From: Heterodera schachtii
Lineage: Eukaryota > Nematoda > Chromadorea > Rhabditida > Heteroderidae
Direction of reading: 5' to 3'
NCBI GenBank assembly: GCA_023374025.1
Contig: SIJG01000126.1
Location: 232,606 to 296,605 of the forward strand
DNA: 64,000 nucleotides
Made by a program: the position numbers and the translations under genes. Below are positions 50,511-63,640 of the stretch, in pieces. The notes below the pieces were generated by a model. It worked only from the letters and a program-made list of their open reading frames with translations. It did not search any database and was not told the origin of the DNA. Within the stretch, counting starts at the first letter, position 1. Every line of letters starts with the position of its first letter.

Positions 50511-53500
50511 GAATAATAAAAAATATTATTTTAAGTTTTATAAAACAATATTCATCACTTAAAATAATTTTAATATTATTATAATTTTAATGTCATTATA
50601 ATTTATATTATTTTTTTATTAATGATATAAAAATAATAATATAATCATTTTATGGTTTCCTTTAATTTTGACATTTTTTTTCTTTCTTGACGGGGCCAAT
50701 TCTATTAATATCAATCATAGAATTTTTAAGCAGTTAATTTTTTCGTTTTTTATGTAAAATGAATTTCCAGTTTTTAACATAATTTAATTTGAAAAATTTT
50801 TAAATATATTTGTATTAGTATTTTCATTATTTTTTTTTGAATTAATTGAATCAAATGACTATTATTTTTGTTTGTTGTTGAATTTAAAAATATAATAAAA
50901 TTTTAATCTTTGTATATCAGTCACATAATTTTAGCTTAAATTAAATTTTTCTCCTTATTCATATTTTTGCAACATTTATTCAATTGATTTACTCAAGACA
51001 ACTTTTTGGTCATAAGAAATCCGGTTGCTAATTATTCTATTTTAATTATAAATTTATTTTTCATTTTTTTATTATATTTTCATTTTTTGAATGTATTTAT
51101 TATCTAAATTGAATATTTAGGTAATACAAAAAAATTCCCTTGCTTTTTTGCCGCATTGTACGCTAAGTCAAATGTGTTCTAAAGTTGAGGAGCAGTTCAT
51201 AAATAATTATATACAACTGTTTAATTATACTTTTAGAATATTTGTTCATTTTTCTACCTTTTATTATAATTTTGATTATTCTATTATATAATTTTGTTTT
51301 AGAATTATTTGTATTTTTTTAATGTACATATTTAGTAGCATAAAAATATTCTATTCCATCTATTAGGTTATAGTAAATTGTTGAATAGTTCATAAATTAA
51401 ATTTCTTATTACCCTCATTAACAAACTTATATGGTTAAAAGACCAATGATTCCTTATAGAATATATGCCATTGATCAAATCCTAAACTTTAAATTTTTCA
51501 CATTTTGGTAGAGTAAAGATATTTATTAATTCTTAAAAAGAGGATCAATAGAAAAATTTTTTTTTTTTAGCTTCGCATCAAGCCAAAATATTAAAAGTTA
51601 AAATCACGACTTATAAGGTTTATATGAAAATGTTTTTCATTTTTCTCATTTTTTAACTTTATTGAGCGTTTCAATTATATTACTTTTTTAATAATATTTT
51701 AAAATGAAAAAATTAATGCAATCAAGTTTATTTAAATTGTGAATTAATATTCACATTGTCTTTTTTAATTATTTTCAATCATTTTAATGGCTTATCTTTA
51801 AAATTGATTAAATTCATCAAATTAATATTTTTCTTTTATTGTAATTTTTTTCTATTATTCATTTAAATTTAATAGACCAAAGAACTGTACTTCATTTTGG
51901 TAATGTTAAAATGCTATCAACATAATAAAATTTATCCATTAAACATAAATAAATTCACTTTATAAAGAATATTATTAATTTTTTTAAAATGAATAATTTT
52001 CGATTTAATCATTTTTATTAATTAATTTATTTATTATTTTAATATTTCATTAGTAAATTAATGCATTTTAATGAAACTACATTATTATTTATTTATTTTT
52101 CTATGCTTGACTTAGCTAAGAGCCAGTAGAAATTAGAAAATATTTAATTTGAATTAAATTTATAAACTGTTAAAGGTCGAATTTATTTGTAATTACAGAA
52201 AATTAAATATTTTTATTGATTTTAAATTAATTAATTGCTATAATTATTAATGTAATGATATTAGTATATAATTTGGGATCAATGAATATGTTAAGATTAT
52301 TTTTCATGCTCTCATATTGCGTGGCGTGACACTGCACCCGAATTTGAGGGACCTGACACAACATTGTCATTTTGGCATAGTTTTTCAAAGATTTTATATT
52401 TTTTATGAATTGCTATTTTAATTAATTTTATTTTATGTTTTCATAATATAACAAATTTCGTCATCAATATTTGTTAGAAACCACACTTCTTAAGACAATA
52501 AAAATGACGGTGTCTCAGAGTTTAAGATAAATTAGTTTTAGTAAAAAAATTAAATGAATGAAGTAAAGCGAAACTTTTTTAAACAGTAGCAAAATTTTCT
52601 TGATCACTCATTTTAAATATATTGAATAATCTTTTTAAAATGTTTTTTGTTTCTTAATATTTTATTTATTATAAATTAAATTAATTATTAATTAACAAGA
52701 TAAGCACCACTTAAAAACTGTCGTTAAAATACATTTAAATTTTTATTAATATTTATTTACATTTTTTATTAAAATATTTTGGCAATCGTGAAGAATTGGG
52801 GTCCCGTTTTTAGATTCAAAATCCATCAACATTTTAAATTTACATTTTTAATTCTTTATTCATCTTTTTATTAAATTTGAATTCAAAAAATTTCAATAAT
52901 GATATTCATTTATTTTAATAGAAAGCCATTAAAAATAGACTAAATTTATACGCAAAAAAAAAAATATTGAATTGTGAAATATTTTTAGAGCAATGAAATG
53001 TTAAAAAATATTTATGCAAGCATATAACCTAATAAAATGATCTTATTATTACATTAAACTTAACTGCCAAAGAGAACCATATAGATTACTCACTAAAATT
53101 TATAAAAAAATATTTAATAAGATAGAAATTTACCAACTTAAAGTTTATTTAAAAGCAAATAACACAAAAAATTACCAATAATTTTTTTACTCTTCTGATA
53201 GATTAGCTATATAAAAGGACAGAATTAAAGAAAATAAACATTATTTAATCTAAATAAGATAATATAAAACATTAAAGATATTGGAGAAAACTTGAATAGA
53301 TCTAAATTGGTATTTTAATGAAGCTAATTGAAAATATTTGTGTAAAAAACAAAAGAAAGATAAATAGGAAGAAAACAAATATTAAATTTCCTGAAATATA
53401 ACTAATATTGAAAGAAGCAAAGAAATAGGCAAGAAATTATTAATTATCTTTGTAAATTTCAAATATTAAAAAATAAAAAACAAATAAAAACTTTAATTGA

Positions 53501-54230
53501 CATTTTAAAACAAAAAGTTTCATATTATCGCTAATGATTAGATTAAATTAAATTAGTAACTAAAAATAAATATAGAAAATGCCGCCGCAAAATTAAATCT
53601 CAATGCGAGATCTGGACATGAAAATAAATTAGAAATATGCAATAAGATTGTCCGATAGGTATAAAAAATTGAGCAAATTTATTAAAAAATATTCAACTCG
53701 TTTAATTAAAATTAGTATAATTGTTTTAAATGAATAGAAGAAAGAAAACAAAATTTATTCAAATTAATTAAAATTTTTATGCAATAAATATTTAATTTTA
53801 TACAAAAATAATTCGGTACAATAAAAATATTATTCATTTGGATGATAAAAAATCGCAAAATTTTACAAAAATGGCGAAATATTTATGAAATATCTACAAA
53901 AAAATTCTATTTTGCAGAAAAATTATGCTAAAAAAAAAATTCGTTTCTTTTGCTAATTTGGAACTTAAATACATCATTTAAATTTGTAATATAATTAAAA
54001 GGCTCATAAAGTCAATCAAAATTTACTTAATTAACATATTTTAATTACAAAATTAAATTTTATCGCTTAAAAATTATCTTTTATTAATATGAATAATATA
54101 AAAACATAGGAATTGTCTTGAATAGAGAAAAAGAAATAACAATATTGAAATTAATTTATTGTTTATTAATTACATAATAAATTAACTCAACAAATATATT
54201 AAGTTAAACTAAAATTAATAAAACAATTTA
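50511..54230. other. T-rich block (to about 52.9 kb) then A-rich block; no gene
   Basis: Filler in two opposite-skew blocks. A GC-richer patch at 52315-52375 (gcgtggcgtgacactgcaccc) and another at 53578-53620 (gccgccgc..., gcgagatctgg) are unassigned. Confidence 0.6.
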
Positions 54231-55200
54231 ACTAGGCTTTGTTTTTCAGTTTTTACATCTTTGAGGGTTTTGTTTGCGCAGATTTTAATTTTATTTTAAT
54301 TAAATAAATTTACTCTTATTATTAATTTACAATTTAAAATATTTTCATTTCATATTGAATTATTTTTTCTTTTAATTTTATTTTCAAAGATTGGAACAGA
54401 GGCACAAATAAAAAAAATAAAATAAAAAATCAACATTAGGCAAATCTAGAAGAGGGTTTTTATTTTTAATATGAATTTATTTATTAATCTTTTTTTATTT
54501 TCTCTAAAACTTTATAATTTTAATAATAATCGTAAGAATGTTCTTTTGTTTCTGTCAACCTCTTTATGTATCCGGGATTCCGCTTATTTTTGTAACAAAT
54601 TATGGTGACATTATTTAAATAAAATGCTTTATTTAATTTTTTAATAATATTATTATAATTACATTATTGGTGAATTAATATTTATAAATTATATAAAACC
54701 TTTCGACATTGCATTGAGACTTTAAATATTTCCTTTTATTTTTGGCCAACTTTTTTGAAAGTTAGCAAAATTTTTTGAAATTTTGCAGGCTAAGGCTATT
54801 GAATGATAACAGATAAGTTGATTTTGTTAGTTCTAAGAATGTTTCCATCAGAATTTTTGATGAACAAATTTTTTATGTTTAATGAAAAAAATTTAGTTCT
54901 ATTGTTTCGATTTTGCTATAAAATTTAATTTTGAGAAAAGAAATATATGTTTTTATGGCCAAAATTAGTTTTATTATTTTCTGGCGCCACCACAAAACGG
55001 CACATAAAAATATTATATTTTAAATATCTTTTTTGACTTTATTTAATGATTTGAATTTCTGGAAATTAGTTTGTTTTATTGATAAATATTTTATTTTAAG
55101 AAATGTTTTTATTAAATACTTTCTAATACTACTTTTTTAAATTAATGAAGAAATAATAAGTATTCATTAATTTAATTACTGATTAAATATCTTTTAATTA
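54231..55200. other. T-rich block; possible transposon remnant at 54720-54910
   Basis: 54740-54810 contains aaattttttgaaattttgcagg, then ctaaggctattgaatgataac, resembling the corresponding part of the Tc1-like remnant at 14810-14850. Otherwise T-rich filler. Confidence 0.45.
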
Positions 55201-55689
55201 AATTATTATCGACAATAATTAAAATAAATTAATAAAGTCGGAATAGGTTAAATTATGTATAAATTTTTTAAATATAGAAAAATAATTGAAATTATACTTA
55301 TTTACTGAAACAATATTGAAAAGATACAAAAAACCTAAGCAATTTAAATTAAAATTTCACAAAATAGTAAGAATGATTATGATTCAAAACTGTTAACCTA
55401 TAAATAAAAGTGTTCGAATCCGAATTTAAATGAATTTATTATTTAAAAATCATAGTCAAAATTTCAATTAAAAAAATTCATTAAAAATTAATAAATAAGC
55501 ATTAATATATATAAGTAAGTATAAATTTCAATAAAATATAATTTATATTTCCAAACGACCAAAATACCATTAAGTCTTATCTTTTGTATTGGAAAATAAA
55601 GTAATTAAACTTAATTTTATCAAATTAGTACCGAAAAAACAGGTTAAGATGAAAAAACGAGAATACAAAAAATAAACATAAGTGTTTTC
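55201..55689. other. A-rich background without a gene
   Basis: A B-box-like gttcgaatcc at about 55414 has no A box or cloverleaf around it, so no tRNA is called. Confidence 0.6.
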
Positions 55690-55905
55690 GAAGTATTAAC
55701 CGTTCAACGGACATTAACCGCAGTTCAATTAGCCGTGGTTAATCATTAACCAGAGTTAAAAAGGAGAAGACGAAAAATACGCTTAAATTATTCTTTAATC
55801 ATTTCTAGAGTTAAGCATAGAATACAGAGCTTCAATAAGGCTCTGATTTTTAATTTTTTTTAAAACATTTTCTGGGGCTTTATTCCGATAAGAAAAGTAT
55901 AAAAA
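55690..55905. mobile_element. TTAACC-word element and block shared with 47.8 kb
   Basis: attaaccg, attaaccgc, gtggttaa and attaacca words cluster at 55693-55752, and TTAACC (55714-55719) pairs with GGTTAA (55737-55742). CAGAGC...GCTCTG (near 55826-55846) is another small stem. The right part matches 47818-47846. Together they suggest the end of one dispersed element family. Confidence 0.4.
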
Positions 55906-58900
55906 AATAAATTGACTCACAAAGTTTTGATGAGTATTTATTGTTATTTTCTAATAAAAATTTGAATTTAATTCATTTTTAGTCCAAAATAAGACTAATA
56001 ATGTGCATGAAAAATAAAAGGTTTTCATTTTATTTTCTCTTAAACTTTAATAAAGCATGAGTTTATAATCCAACATAACAATTTTCCAAACATTTCATAA
56101 TCGATTCTTTGCAACATAAAACAATTCAACATAATATTTCTTGATAATATTTTATTTTAATATTCAAATAGATCCCAGGCAAATAAACCCAGAAAAAAAA
56201 ATTATTAATGGAATAAAAGATTTTGTTAAATAGTTTATGCAATAAATTTAAAAAATAATAAATAAATTAATTATTTAAATTTAAAAAAATTATTAAGCCA
56301 ATTAGAAAATGAAACCTTATATAATCGTTCAAAATCTACTTCGAACCATAAAAAATATTGTTTAATGAAATAAATTACCAAGTCAAGGAAACTTAAATAT
56401 TTGAATAATATTTTGTAAAATTAAAAACCGGAATTAAAAATCTTAAAAAATTCAATATTAATTGAACGAATAAATTTTTAAAATCATTAAGAAGATCAAG
56501 AAAATACAAATTATCTTATATATTCAATTTAAACAGCCAAAAATAAGTTACATAAAAGAGAAAAATTATTAATAGCATAATTTTATAATAATTCAAATCA
56601 ATTCAAAAAATATACATAATAGAAATATAATTTAAATTAAAACAGTTTTATAAATAAGAAGTAAATGCTTAAGGAGCGTTCTTAGAAAATGATAAAATAT
56701 CATATTATTTCATGTCCAAATGGAAAAATAGAAAATTGAAAAATAATATTAAAATATTCTTTAAATTTTTGTATCTTATTAATAACAATTTAGTAGTAAT
56801 TTATATTATAAAACAAAGCTAGGATACTTGTTGCCAAGTATGGGTTTGCATTTCAGCTTTCATTCGTAAAAATTACTTATTTAAAAGATTGTATTTGGAA
56901 ATTGATGGCAAAAAAACGGCTCTCCAAATATAATATGATTATTTTAAAATCAGCTGCTATTTAAATTTTTAAAATTTAAATTAGAATTAATGATTTTACA
57001 ATTAAAACAAAACTGATAAAATTTTGTGTAAGAAAATTGTTAAATTGTACATTAAATATGGACAAAGAATATCGAATTATTTATTTGAAAATAATTATAG
57101 GGATTAAAGAGATTAAAAAAAAATCATTATTTCTTTTAATAATAATGAAATTACAATAGGAATTTTAACGCATTAATTCAAAATATATTGATAATTTATT
57201 ATCTTTTATTATTATTTCTAATTATCTATGTTATATTAAAATAAAAAAATTCATTGCAACTACTAAAATACAAAATTAAAAATTTAACATAAAGGACTAT
57301 TAAAAAAGTACTCGTATAAAATAAAGAAATCATAATTGTTAAATAAAATTATTAAAATAAAAAAGGGGAATTTCGTAAATGAAAAAATTACTAAATATGA
57401 TTAAAACTTTAGTTGGATTCTATATTTATTAGGTATTTGGTAAGATAAAGAATAATTTTTTTCATTTGTGAAAATCGATTTAGAGAGAAAGCGCCATAAA
57501 AAATAAAAAATATGAGTATAAATACAAATAAAAAACATATAGAACTTCTTATGAACAATAATTTATTAAGTGCATAAGCATATCAATATTAAAAACATAT
57601 TAATTGATTCTTACCCAAAAAAAAATGCAAAAATATTTTTCAAAATATTATAAGCTAAAGCGGGAGTTGGACTATTTTGAAAAAAATATTGGTATGAGTA
57701 AAATAAAATTTATATTATTATTTTAAACTAAGAAAAAAAAGTAACATAATTAAGAAAGCAAAAATTTACTAAATATTTACGTTTAAAGATAAATAAAAAA
57801 ATAAACAATGAACAGAATTAATTTCAACCTAAAGAAATTAACAATAAAAAATGAATGCCAAAATTAAAAGGAATCCATAATTAGTGATGATTATTTTAAA
57901 AAATTCGTATCAATAAAATTACACTTATAAACAATATAAATAAAAATTATAACAATTTTAGCAATTTATTTTAATTATGTTCTTATAAAGCTAAATATAA
58001 TATATATTATTAAAGATTAAATTTTACTAAAAAAAAAAAAAATTAGTTTGACTTTAAATTTGAAGGAATTTTGAAACCAAAAGATTAATGAAAAAATAAA
58101 TTATGCTTAGCAAACAATTCATTGAGAAATTAAATATTATTTCTGAAAATAAAAATAAGTATGGGGCACAATTTAATTCAGTTGTTCTCATATTTTACTA
58201 AAAAAATAATTTAAAAGAAATTACAACCCGTTAGGAATTTTTTCAAAAATTTTATTGATGTCGGAAGTGAAATAGAGCCGCGAATTTAACACTTGGCACT
58301 ATTTTTACCAATTTTGAAGTTGAAATATATTAAAATTTAAATTTTTACTAACAATTAATTGAAATAAAAGTGAATGAAAATAACAAATATTTTATACAAA
58401 TCAAATATTGTATGATAGTTTAAAAAACAATATTTAATTAATAATTAAAACAAATTTATTTATTAAATAAAAATATTAACTCTCAATTTATATGAACCAA
58501 AAAACCTTTTAAAAAAAAAACCATAGAATAAAATAACAAATTTAAATAATATAAATTATTCAACGTAAAAAAATTAATTCACATTCAATAATATAAAAAT
58601 AAATAAATTAGAAATTTATAGCAAAGACTCATTGAGAATTAAATATTAATAAATTAAGTTTTGCTGAGCCTTAATATTAAATTACCAAATAAAAAAAAGA
58701 GGAAATTGAATGTAAAACAAAAATAAAAATAATATTTAATCAAAAACACATATTAAAAATGCAAACACTTTTTAAAAACGGTAATATTATCTAAATTTTA
58801 ATTTATGAAGTTATCTTTTATTACCATAGAAATAATATTTTATGAAAATAGTTTTAAGGTATGTTTTTTGGTAAATTAATAAACAAATTTAATTTTTTTT

Positions 58901-60000
58901 TTTAATTATTGAAAGTTAAAAAAAGTTTTTAAATAAATCATTTATTAGAGTACATAATTATTTTGTATTCTGAACAACAAAACCAATCATTTATTTAAAA
59001 TGATAACAGATTTAAAAAGGAGGCGAATTTTATCCTTTCAGAATTAATTGATAAATACAAAAAAATAATAATATCCTTTGAGGAAACCCAAAATTCAATT
59101 AATTTAGTTATATTTTAAATTCGTAATTAAAACAAAAATCAAAAGCTTAAATTAATCCATTTTAATTTTTTTAAAAAACTATCGAAACAAATGTATTAAG
59201 GTTTTTTAATTATATTTATTTTAAACAAAAAGTTTCTAGCAAATAATAATGATGTTAATGGACAATCCCCCAAATATTGGACAAAAGTTAATAAAAAATA
59301 GTAATTATTAAAGTAAACATTTTCGAGACAGAAATTTAATTTATTTTTTTTTTATAAGATAAAAATAGAAATAAGAATTTTAGATAGACAATATGATAAC
59401 AATAAGAGTCGTATTTTTCATCATTTATTGAAAGAAATGCAAAAAAAAAACTCATTAAATGGGAAAAAAATTTAATTAATTTAAAATCTATATACATTAT
59501 GAAAATATTATTTAAAAGTTAATTTTAATTGCTGTCGAATTGAATTTACCTTCATTTTCAGCGATTTGTAAAAACGAAATGCAAAGAAATGGCAGAAACA
59601 AATGCTAAATTAAAATAAATAAATAATTATTTAAAAATAAAAATATTTAATTAATATTCAATTTGTCTCACATTTTAATAAAATAAATAATTTAACGGAC
59701 AATTTAGCAAAAAATAATAATACACCAACACATAAAATGTATTTATTGATAAGAGATGGCAACGAAAATGCGAATTTATCACAGAAGGTACTTTGCATGA
59801 AATAAAATTAAATTTACTTTCGAACAATACCAAGATGTTTAATACGAAAGAGAAAGAACTGACCCATGTTACAAGTGGTCAAAAATGGCACTTCAAATTT
59901 AAAATGTGTAAAAAACCAAACGGACTAATTTACGAACTGTTAATTTCAATCATTAAATGATTATTAAATATTTTATAAAAACCTAAATTTTTTATCAAGA
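55906..60000. other. A-rich domain without a gene
   Basis: About 4 kb of A-rich filler. Two diverged direct copies of a block (agcaaac/agactcattgagaa, then attaaatatta) lie near 58098-58132 and 58619-58648, about 0.5 kb apart. A more complex patch is at 58235-58320. Nothing codes for protein that I can support. Confidence 0.6.
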
Positions 60001-60258
60001 AAAAATGAAATTTTGCGACCAGTTTTTGAGAAAATTTTTCACTTCTTAGGAATGTATTTTCAGAAAATTTTTTTAAGTCATTTATTTGGGGTGTATTTTT
60101 CCCAATTTTATTGCATTTTTAATGTAATTTTTCGGAAAAAAATGCCAAAAAGGCACCAAAAAGGAAAAATGCCAAAAAAAGGAACAAGTGCATTTGAGCT
60201 GCTTATATTTAGGTTTGGAAAAATTTTAAAACAGGTACAGTTCTATATCTAGGCGATA
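60001..60258. other. Possible transposon remnant left of the hAT-like element
   Basis: Complex A/T text with aaatgccaaaaa words repeated three times (60140-60180). The 79-codon frame (60013-60252) has no recognised domain and a K-rich repeat-derived centre. Confidence 0.35.
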
Positions 60259-60266
60259 CTCTTGGG

Positions 60267-61006
60267 TAGAGCCCGGAAATTTCAAATTTGCGGATCCTTT
60301 TGCAGGATTGGAATTCAAATTTTTTTGCAGGACCGGATCCGGCCGGATTAATCCTGCAAATCCAATCCTGCAAATCCTGCATTTAAAATATGCCGGATCC
60401 TGCGCAGGATTGCGGATTTTTGGAAATTTTGAAAAAATTTCATTGAAATTTCAAAAAATTTCCAAAAAAGAAAAAATATCTGACATTTTGAAAAAGAAAT
60501 TTTTAGGGCTGGCGGGATGCACATTAAAAGGGGAGACAAAGCTTTTTCGAATGGGTCAGACGGTAAAAAGATATCGGGAATCAAATCTGTTAATGGTCCA
60601 TAAGTCGCACTTTTTGACTCATTTCTACATGACTAATAAGTAAAAACCGATCCGGCGGTACCGATAGGCGCCGCCGGGAAATTTTTAAATAAATTCTAGA
60701 TGAAATTTGAGATCAAAAATGGATTTAATTTGATTGAATTCATTATAAATTTATTCGAAAATTTTGGCATCTGTTCTTTAAAATTTTCAAAGAATGTAAT
60801 GCGGATCCTGCCGGATCCTGAACAAAAATCAAATTTGCGTATCCTGTTGCAGGATTGGAATTCAAAATTTTTGCAGGACCGGATCCGGCCGGATTAATCC
60901 TGCAAATCCTGTTTTTTCCAAAAAATTCATGATTGCGGATTGGGATCCTGCAAAATCCTGCGCAGGATCCGGTTTTGCGCAGGATCCGGTCCTGCGCCGG
61001 GCTCTA
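60267..61006. mobile_element. 740-bp hAT-like non-autonomous element
   Basis: The termini are perfect 10-bp inverted repeats TAGAGCCCGG / CCGGGCTCTA. They are flanked by CTCTTGGG (60259-60266) and CTCTTGGA (61007-61014), an 8-bp target duplication with one difference, as expected for hAT transposons. ATCCTGCA/TGCAGGAT and CCGGATCCGG words crowd both ends; clustered subterminal words are typical transposase-binding sites in this superfamily. A block of about 80 bp near the left end (60285-60365) is repeated in direct orientation near the right end (60832-60907). The frames inside (60308-60643 +, 60348-60584 -, 60700-60897 +) have no transposase motif and derive from the repeats, so the element depends on a source elsewhere. 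Confidence 0.8.
60653..60678. repeat. GC hairpin with GATA loop, copy 2
   Basis: CCGGCGGTACC-GATA-GGCGCCGCCGG: nine of eleven positions pair as Watson-Crick bases around the GATA loop. It is followed by gaaattttt, as is the copy at 40619-40644 (followed by gaaaattttt). The shared flank shows common origin. It lies nested inside the hAT-like element. Confidence 0.75.
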
Positions 61007-61014
61007 CTCTTGGA

Positions 61015-62658
61015 TGATTTTTTATTTATTTTAAATTTTTAAATTGTTACTATTATTTTTATTATATTATTTATTTCATATTCATTTCTATAAAAAAAAA
61101 ATAATTTATTTGTTTTATGAATCATATTAGCAATTAAACTTTAATATTATTTATATTTGTTGATTTTAGAAATTAATTAAAATAACAATATTATAATTAA
61201 TTATTTAGCATTGTATATTTTTGTCGTTATTTCTTCAGAATTTTATTTCATGTCATTAGTAGAAATTTTTTTTAGAAATTTTTAACCCAATTTTGCACCA
61301 AAAAAAGTTAAAATAATATCAAAATATAAAATATTATTTTAATAAAAAGACCAGATTTTTGGATCAAAAACTTTAATTTTTGGAAATTTTGGTTTCTTTG
61401 TTACTATGACACATTTACTTTAATATTTAATCAGCTGTGAAATATTATAATTTTATTTGAATTTTTTATTTTTATTTATTTTATTTTATTTTAACGGTGT
61501 TCATTTATATATTTATTTGTTCAATCATTTATTTGATTATTTGCACTATGTTTGAGCTCTAATGAAAAGAAAATGTATTTCTATTAGCCTACTAAATTTA
61601 AATAATATCAAATATAATAAGATATAGCAGAAAAAGTACTATTTGAATCTTGAGATAATAATTACATTGAATTTAATATGTATATAAGTATAATTGTGTA
61701 TCGTAATTAAACGGCATTATACATATCTGTGGGTGAATAAAACTTCTTGGAAAAACCTCAAATAAAAAATTAAATTACAAAAATCTACCAATCATTTATT
61801 ATTTTTATTGAAAAATATAAATTTGAATAATTTATTAGATGAAAATTAAAAATTAATATTGGAATTGAAATATTTTTTATAAAATTTATTAATGTAATAA
61901 CATTGTTTAATAACACACAATTTTTGTTTTATGAAATATTAATCATCCATGTTATTTGATAAATTTAAATTAATGAAAGAATTAATTGATATTAAAATTA
62001 TTATTTAGCTTTATAAATTTGTTTAAGTCATATCATTAACGGAATCATTTTTCATTATTTACATAATTTAATATAAAATTTTAAAAATTTTAATTCAAAA
62101 TAATAATTTAAAAAACTTTGTGGTATCTTTTCACATCAAGTGCGGTATGATATATTTTTTATGACCATAAAAATATATTAAATACTTTAATTGGGTGAAA
62201 ATTTAATGCATTTAATAATAGCGGAGACATACATAAAATATTTAAGAATTTGTATTTATTTAGGTTTTAGTTAAAAAAATTTTGAAATAAATTAAATCTT
62301 AAAATCTATTGACATTTATTATTTAAAAAAATATAATATATTCTTTAAAAAATATCCTTAAAAAATCAAAATTCTGAAAATATCGAATAAAAAAAACTAA
62401 AATAAATAAAATATAATTAAAAATGAGCAAATTTATTTAATAAACAAAACATGAAAATATTTTTATATTGTAAAGTCAACAAGCAAGGGAATTTTTAAAA
62501 AATAGCATTGAAAACATGAGATTAAAAGAAAAAATTATTTAAAATTAAATATTCTATTTCTGCAAATAAAATAATGATTCATTACTAAAAGGTTTTCCAA
62601 ATTTTTTTTATAAGCAATAGTGAAAATTTTTAAAAATTATAAATTGAAGTATATTTAC
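61015..62658. other. A/T background without a gene
   Basis: Filler, T-rich then A-rich. A patch at 61260-61410 is more complex; its tgttactatgacac string also occurs at 3815-3828. Confidence 0.6.
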
Positions 62659-62870
62659 TTAGGGTGTATAACATAAGTTCTGTCGGCCTCCATTTTTTTG
62701 AGAGAATTTATTTTTTGAATTTTAACAAAACACAAGCATGATTCAAAATAATGCATTTTATTAAATCGATACCAATTTTGCATATTAAACTTATAAAAGT
62801 GAATCATAGCATAATTTATTGAAAAATTAAATTTATATATTTTTATTAAAAATAACAAAAAAAAATTTCA
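62659..62870. mobile_element. Mariner-like fragment
   Basis: Starts TTAGGGTGTATAACATAAGT followed by tctgtcgg, close to the mariner-type terminal motif (TTAGGTTG...CATAAGTTCTGTCGG style). The following non-coding text (aatttattttttgaa, then aaatcgataccaattttgc) is consistent with the body of such an element. The minus-strand frame of 67 codons (62655-62858) includes the terminus and is not a transposase. The matching far end was not found. Confidence 0.45.
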
Positions 62871-63120
62871 TTAAATTAAATTAATATTACTGTACAATAT
62901 TAAAAAATAAATAAAATTAGCATTTATATAAAAAAAATTCTAAACAAGGTTCAGACTATAGACAATGGCTTCAGCATTCTGCCTAATAAACCAGGCAAAT
63001 TTCTTCATGTTCCAGAGTCATGAAAAATAAATTTTTTTAATTTATTTAAAAAAGAAATGAATATAAAAATAAATTTTTTTTTTATTTATTTAATATTTTC
63101 TAAATTTTCAAAAAATTATA
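62871..63120. other. A-rich background; island at 62945-63020
   Basis: A patch of mixed composition (caatggcttcagcattctgcc... aaaccaggc) is unassigned. The rest is filler. Confidence 0.5.
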
Positions 63121-63640
63121 AAATTAACTTTAACATTAAAAGAAATGCGTAATACTTCATATACATTATAAAACAAATTCATACTAAGGATATGGGATTT
63201 ATAAATAAAAATAGATTTATTAACTTCGACAGAATATATTTTATAAAATTAATATTTAAATCTCCACAAAGAAATTAAAAATAATAGCACTTAATAAATC
63301 ATTTTCATGTAATTCCTTTTTGTTTTAAAACCCTATCAATTTTTATTCTGCGGACTAAGTTCTAAAGAATTTATTTTATGAAATTTTCTAAAACATTTTC
63401 TTTGCAATAAAATGGCGATTTTTTTATAATAATTTTTGTTTTATTTATGATTAAAGGTTATTTTTAAATATTAATGTTGTCGAGAAAAGAGTATCTCGAA
63501 TGAGCTTATGCAAATAAATTTAGAAAAATATTTAAATTAAAATTTGAAAAGAAAGGCGTAACAATTCACATATCATTACAAAATTTGGGATGTATAAATA
63601 AAAATAGATTTATAAACTTCGACAGATTATATTTTATTAT
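63121..63640 (+). repeat. Diverged direct duplication, offset 393 bp
   Basis: A block of roughly 100 bp ending in ATAAATAAAAATAGATTTAT and acttcgacag (63201-63233) recurs at 63594-63626 with a few changes; the preceding gcgtaa-cttcaca-type words also align. Either an old tandem duplication or two members of a dispersed repeat. Confidence 0.65.

Noticed and set aside
55405..55430. tRNA-like B box (GTTCGAATCC)
   Set aside because: No A box or cloverleaf pairing upstream; a chance match in A/T-rich text.
60308..60643. 111-codon frame
   Set aside because: Lies inside the hAT-like non-autonomous element and is built from its iterated GC words; no transposase motif.
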